NCBI RefSeq assembly: GCF_021440085.1
Contig: NZ_JAKCPW010000001.1
Location: 682,001-746,000, forward strand
Source: Dyadobacter sp. CY261
GTDB lineage: Bacteria > Bacteroidota > Bacteroidia > Cytophagales > Spirosomataceae
Reading direction: 5' to 3'
Length of the DNA stretch: 64,000 bases
Translations under genes and position numbers: made by a program
In this document: one piece after another, positions 61,551-64,000 of the stretch
Layout of the letters: every line of letters begins with the position of its first letter
How positions within the stretch are numbered: position 1 is the stretch's first letter
The notes under the pieces: generated by a model
What the model was told of the DNA's origin: nothing
Database searches by the model: none
The model's input: only the letters and a program-made list of their open reading frames with translations

Positions 61551-62621
61551 TTACGCTAGATTAACGGTCAAATTTACGGTATAAGTGTTTTCGCGTTCAT
61601 CGGTACGCATTTCGAGCTGATGTTTATGCGGATAAAGCAAATCGAGCCTCCGGCGTGTGTTGCTAAGGCCGATGCCGCCGGTTTCAGTCCCTGCTACTCG
61701 TTGCGCCGGGAAAATATGGTTCTCCACCCGAAGGTTTAACGTCCCGCCACTCAACCCCGCATGGATCCTGATTTCCGACCGCTGCGAGGCGTCGATGCCG
61801 TGCTTGAATGCATTTTCGATGAATGGCAGCAACAGCATGGGCGCGATAGGATAGTCGGGTATGGCTTCGTCACGGGTATATTGCACATTGTTGCTGCTCT
61901 GCACGCGTAGTTTCATGAGCTCGATGTAGTCGTCGATAAACGCGAATTCGCGGCTTAGCGGGGCGTGGTCCTGCTGGGTTTCATAAAGCAGGTAGCGCAT
62001 CATGCGCGAAAGCGTAAGGGTGGCCTCCCGCGATTCCTCGACGTTGGTGTACGACAATGCGTATATATTATTGAGTGTATTAAAAAAGAAATGGGGATTG
62101 ATCTGTGCTTTCAGCAGCGCCAGCTCGGAGGATATGTTCTGTTTTTCAACGGCGTCGCGCAGCTGCGCATCGGCCTGCCAGCGCTGGATCACCGCCATAC
62201 TTGTGCTGACGCCGATCACCAGCAATGTGGTCATCAGCAGAATACCGTCGATCATGTGCCTGGGCCTGGGGCCACCATGATGGCGGGGCCGCGGCATCAC
62301 CTGCTCCATATGCCGCCGTATCTCAAGGTGCTGGTCGGCCATTTTACCGATTACCAGCATGAGTACTACCAGCGCGACTACCCAAAGGATAAAAATGAAA
62401 ATGCGGTTTTGAAGTAGGTATCTCGGAACAAGGTAATGGGAGTTGAAATAGAAGAGCGCCACCAGGAGCCCAAAATTGAGGAACTGTTTTGCCCAGAATA
62501 CAGGCGGCAGGCTCACTCCCCACGACAATGGCTGGTAAAATACGAGCACAAAGCCGAGCAACGCCCACGCAAGTAAATGCATCGCGACCACTACGCCGCC
62601 TTTTGTGTTTTCTCTGGTCAT
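61551..62621 (-). CDS. LytS-type sensor histidine kinase with four TM helices
   Basis: This is a 356-residue kinase from ATG 62621 (a GTG at 62624 directly precedes it). The N-terminal 150 residues form about four TM helices (MHLLAWALLGFVLVFYQPL, FLNFGLLVALFYF, FIFILWVVALVVLMLVIGK, ILLMTTLLVIGVSTSMAVI), with a short His/Arg/Pro-rich loop (RPRHHGGPRPRH) before the last helix. The His_kinase domain shows INPHFFFNTLNNIYALSY, and the ATPase part shows IENAFKHGIDAS and GGIGLSNTRRRLDLLY. It belongs to the DUF-less LytS/YpdA class common in Bacteroidota. The His-rich loop might sense a metal. Confidence 0.92.
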   Translation of the reverse strand: MTRENTKGGVVVAMHLLAWALLGFVLVFYQPLSWGVSLPPVFWAKQFLNFGLLVALFYFNSHYLVPRYLLQNRIFIFILWVVALVVLMLVIGKMADQHLEIRRHMEQVMPRPRHHGGPRPRHMIDGILLMTTLLVIGVSTSMAVIQRWQADAQLRDAVEKQNISSELALLKAQINPHFFFNTLNNIYALSYTNVEESREATLTLSRMMRYLLYETQQDHAPLSREFAFIDDYIELMKLRVQSSNNVQYTRDEAIPDYPIAPMLLLPFIENAFKHGIDASQRSEIRIHAGLSGGTLNLRVENHIFPAQRVAGTETGGIGLSNTRRRLDLLYPHKHQLEMRTDERENTYTVNLTVNLA

Positions 62622-62924
62622 CACGTAAAATTAACAGGCAAAAACGGGTATTTCATTATCAGGCGAGGGTGTTTCGACGTATCGTTGCTTTTGCCGGTTA
62701 TACGGCTACTCTTTGCCGACAGGTGGGAATACGCCGGGGTTTACACCGGAAGCCCGGCCGGTTCATCGGGAAAAACCGGCCATCCAGCTATACTTTCGGG
62801 CTCTCCGTCCATGCGGTTTTTATTCGCGGCGTACATTAATTCTCTTTGTATAGGGAATCCCGGACGGGAAGTCCCCGAATAGAATGGTAAACCTGCTGAA
62901 CGATCCATTGAAAAGTGAAGAGAT
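62622..62924. other. Intergenic region between divergent kinase and sigma genes
   Basis: These 303 bases should hold both divergent promoters. No repeat, RNA or small gene was supported; the open frames across it lack protein-like composition. Confidence 0.55.
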
Positions 62925-63524
62925 ATGCTCAAATTCCTGAATAAAATCATTTTTGACCCGAACGATTTCCGGTCAGTGATCGCGGCTTGCATTGCCGGGA
63001 ACAGTCAGGCTCAACATATTTTATTTAAAAAATACTTCGGTTATGCCAAGAGTATTTGCCTGCGCTACACCTACTCGCCCGAGGAAGCCGAAGAAGTGCT
63101 TAATGAAGGTTTTTTCAAAGTATTCAATAATCTGGAAAAATATGACCCGGAGCAGCCGTTCAAAGCCTGGCTAAGGACAGTGATGGTCAATAATGCGATC
63201 AGCTATTTCAGGCGGAACAAAAAGCATTATGTTGCAAGAACGGCATTTGATGAAATCCCCGAACCCGGCATTGCCGACGCCGCCGTTTCCGAAATCACTG
63301 CCAATGAGATCATGCAGCTCATCCATGAATTGAAGCCGATTTACAAAACGGTTTTCCTGTTGTATGCGGTTGACGGGTATTGCCACAAGGAGATCGCGAC
63401 CATGCTCGACATCAATGAGGCGACAGTGCGGTCACAGTATGCACGTGCGAGAGCGCAGTTGCAGGAGTTCATCACCCGGCATTATCCCGACCTGGCTGAG
63501 CAATATTCAATGTTCTCGATGTAA
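62925..63524 (+). CDS. ECF-type RNA polymerase sigma factor
   Basis: This is a 199-residue sigma factor. Region 2 reads AQHILFKKYFGYAKSICLRY with EEAEEVLNEGFFKVFNNLEK and FKAWLRTVMVNNAISYFRRN. Region 4 reads KTVFLLYAVDGYCHKEIATM, with DINEATVRSQYARARAQLQE. No anti-sigma gene lies next to it in the window, since the next gene is a convergent LytTR regulator 8 bases away. The promoter class is unknown. Confidence 0.9.
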   Translation: MLKFLNKIIFDPNDFRSVIAACIAGNSQAQHILFKKYFGYAKSICLRYTYSPEEAEEVLNEGFFKVFNNLEKYDPEQPFKAWLRTVMVNNAISYFRRNKKHYVARTAFDEIPEPGIADAAVSEITANEIMQLIHELKPIYKTVFLLYAVDGYCHKEIATMLDINEATVRSQYARARAQLQEFITRHYPDLAEQYSMFSM

Positions 63525-63532
63525 TCCCTTTT

Positions 63533-64000
63533 TTACTTACCCATCCAGATCTTAAAATCGTTGGCCCTTTCGCGACTGACAATCGTTTCCTTGTCCAATT
63601 CCGGGTGCAGTACCAGTGCAAGCCGGTGATTGTAATAAGGCTGCATTTGCGCCACAGCCTGGTGCGTGACGATCAATGCACGATTTACGCGAAAAAACTT
63701 ATCGGGATCCAGAAACTCATCCAGCTCATCCATTTTGTAATCCACGACAAATTTTTGTCCCTGGTGGTTTTTGAAAAACGTCAGGCCGCCATCGATGAAG
63801 AAATAAGCGATTTCGGAAGTCTCAACCGAGAATAGCCTTGCCCCCTGCTTAACCAGAAAACGTTTGCGGTACTCGCGCGCGGGTGTCTGGATATGAAGGC
63901 TTTTTAAAATTGCTTCCAGATTAATCTGTGTTGCGGGTATGGTATTCCGCGCGGAGGTCAGATCGTAATACTTGCGGATCGCGCGTTGCAGATCTTCGTT
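63533..64000 (-). CDS. LytTR-family response regulator, partial at right edge
   Basis: Only the C-terminal 155 residues lie in the window. The LytTR DNA-binding domain is complete: YRKRFLVKQGARLFSVETSE, IAYFFIDGGLTFFK, DPDKFFRVNRALIVTHQAVA and a final IVSRERANDFKIWMGK. The start of the fragment (NEDLQRAIRKYYDLTSARNT) is the linker after a receiver domain that should lie beyond the window edge. A partner kinase would be expected there too. Confidence 0.88.
   Translation of the reverse strand, partial: NEDLQRAIRKYYDLTSARNTIPATQINLEAILKSLHIQTPAREYRKRFLVKQGARLFSVETSEIAYFFIDGGLTFFKNHQGQKFVVDYKMDELDEFLDPDKFFRVNRALIVTHQAVAQMQPYYNHRLALVLHPELDKETIVSRERANDFKIWMGK

Noticed and set aside
1..64000. tRNA, rRNA, riboswitch, insertion sequence or prophage
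   Set aside because: No cloverleaf, conserved rRNA segment, transposase, integrase or phage structural gene was recognised by reading; a covariance-model search was not possible here.

Overview
The window looks like chromosome of a free-living Bacteroidota bacterium of the order Cytophagales, most like Dyadobacter or a related Spirosomaceae genus. This is an inference from gene content: two SusC/SusD outer-membrane uptake pairs, a hybrid two-component type sensor with regulator propellers, a FecI/FecR pair feeding a SusC with an STN domain, three LytTR regulators, several ECF sigma factors, a NUDIX-type sugar regulator, and many exported proteins with lipoprotein or Tat signals. No rRNA, tRNA, CRISPR array, phage or insertion sequence was seen.

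Layout. 1-9.7 kb: a propeller/HTCS-type sensor kinase cut by the left edge, divergent from a SusC/SusD pair, followed by a TPR sensor kinase. 9.7-16.9 kb: a subclass B3 metallo-beta-lactamase, a PhoX-like (DUF839) lipoprotein, a membrane-anchored di-heme cytochrome c peroxidase, an alpha/beta hydrolase, and an ECF42-type sigma factor with its YCII/DGPF partner. 17.1-29.3 kb: a long minus-strand block of mostly exported proteins including two caspase-like peptidases, a papain-like peptidase, a DUF4384 protein and several unknowns, ending in a separate sigma factor / membrane regulator / PKD lipoprotein unit. A strong terminator splits the block into two transcription units. 29.5-33.2 kb: GNAT acetyltransferase, a small lipoprotein, an FKBP-like lipoprotein and a TlpA-like thiol-disulfide protein.

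33.3-40.2 kb is the most interesting part: a tightly coupled seven-gene plus-strand operon. It encodes a SpeD-family pyruvoyl decarboxylase with Ser at the position of the catalytic Cys, a two-zinc-ribbon DUF4178-type membrane protein, a 59-residue single-TM peptide, a DUF350 protein, a membrane-fused spermidine synthase, an exported flavin amine-oxidase-like lipoprotein and a polytopic His-rich membrane protein. Most junctions overlap or abut, so the products probably act together in a polyamine-linked envelope process of unknown chemistry. A LytTR two-component pair converges on it.

42.9-49.6 kb is a sugar-acid region: PhyH-type dioxygenase, galactonate dehydratase (dgoD), START-domain protein, HigA-like regulator, Tat-exported Gfo/Idh/MocA oxidoreductase, NUDIX-wHTH regulator with a degenerate Nudix box, and a Tat-exported TIM-barrel isomerase. 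49.8-51.3 kb holds two tandem beta-barrel paralogues. 51.7-59.7 kb is a FecI/FecR/SusC/SusD locus ending in a Tat-exported mannonate dehydratase homologue. 59.9-64 kb holds an unknown secreted protein, a LytS/LytR-type pair, an ECF sigma factor and a LytTR regulator cut by the right edge. Two intergenic foldback elements built of 7-bp repeats (10.6-10.8 and 51.3-51.5 kb) and two polypurine inverted repeats (43.7 and 47.6 kb) stand out from the genes.
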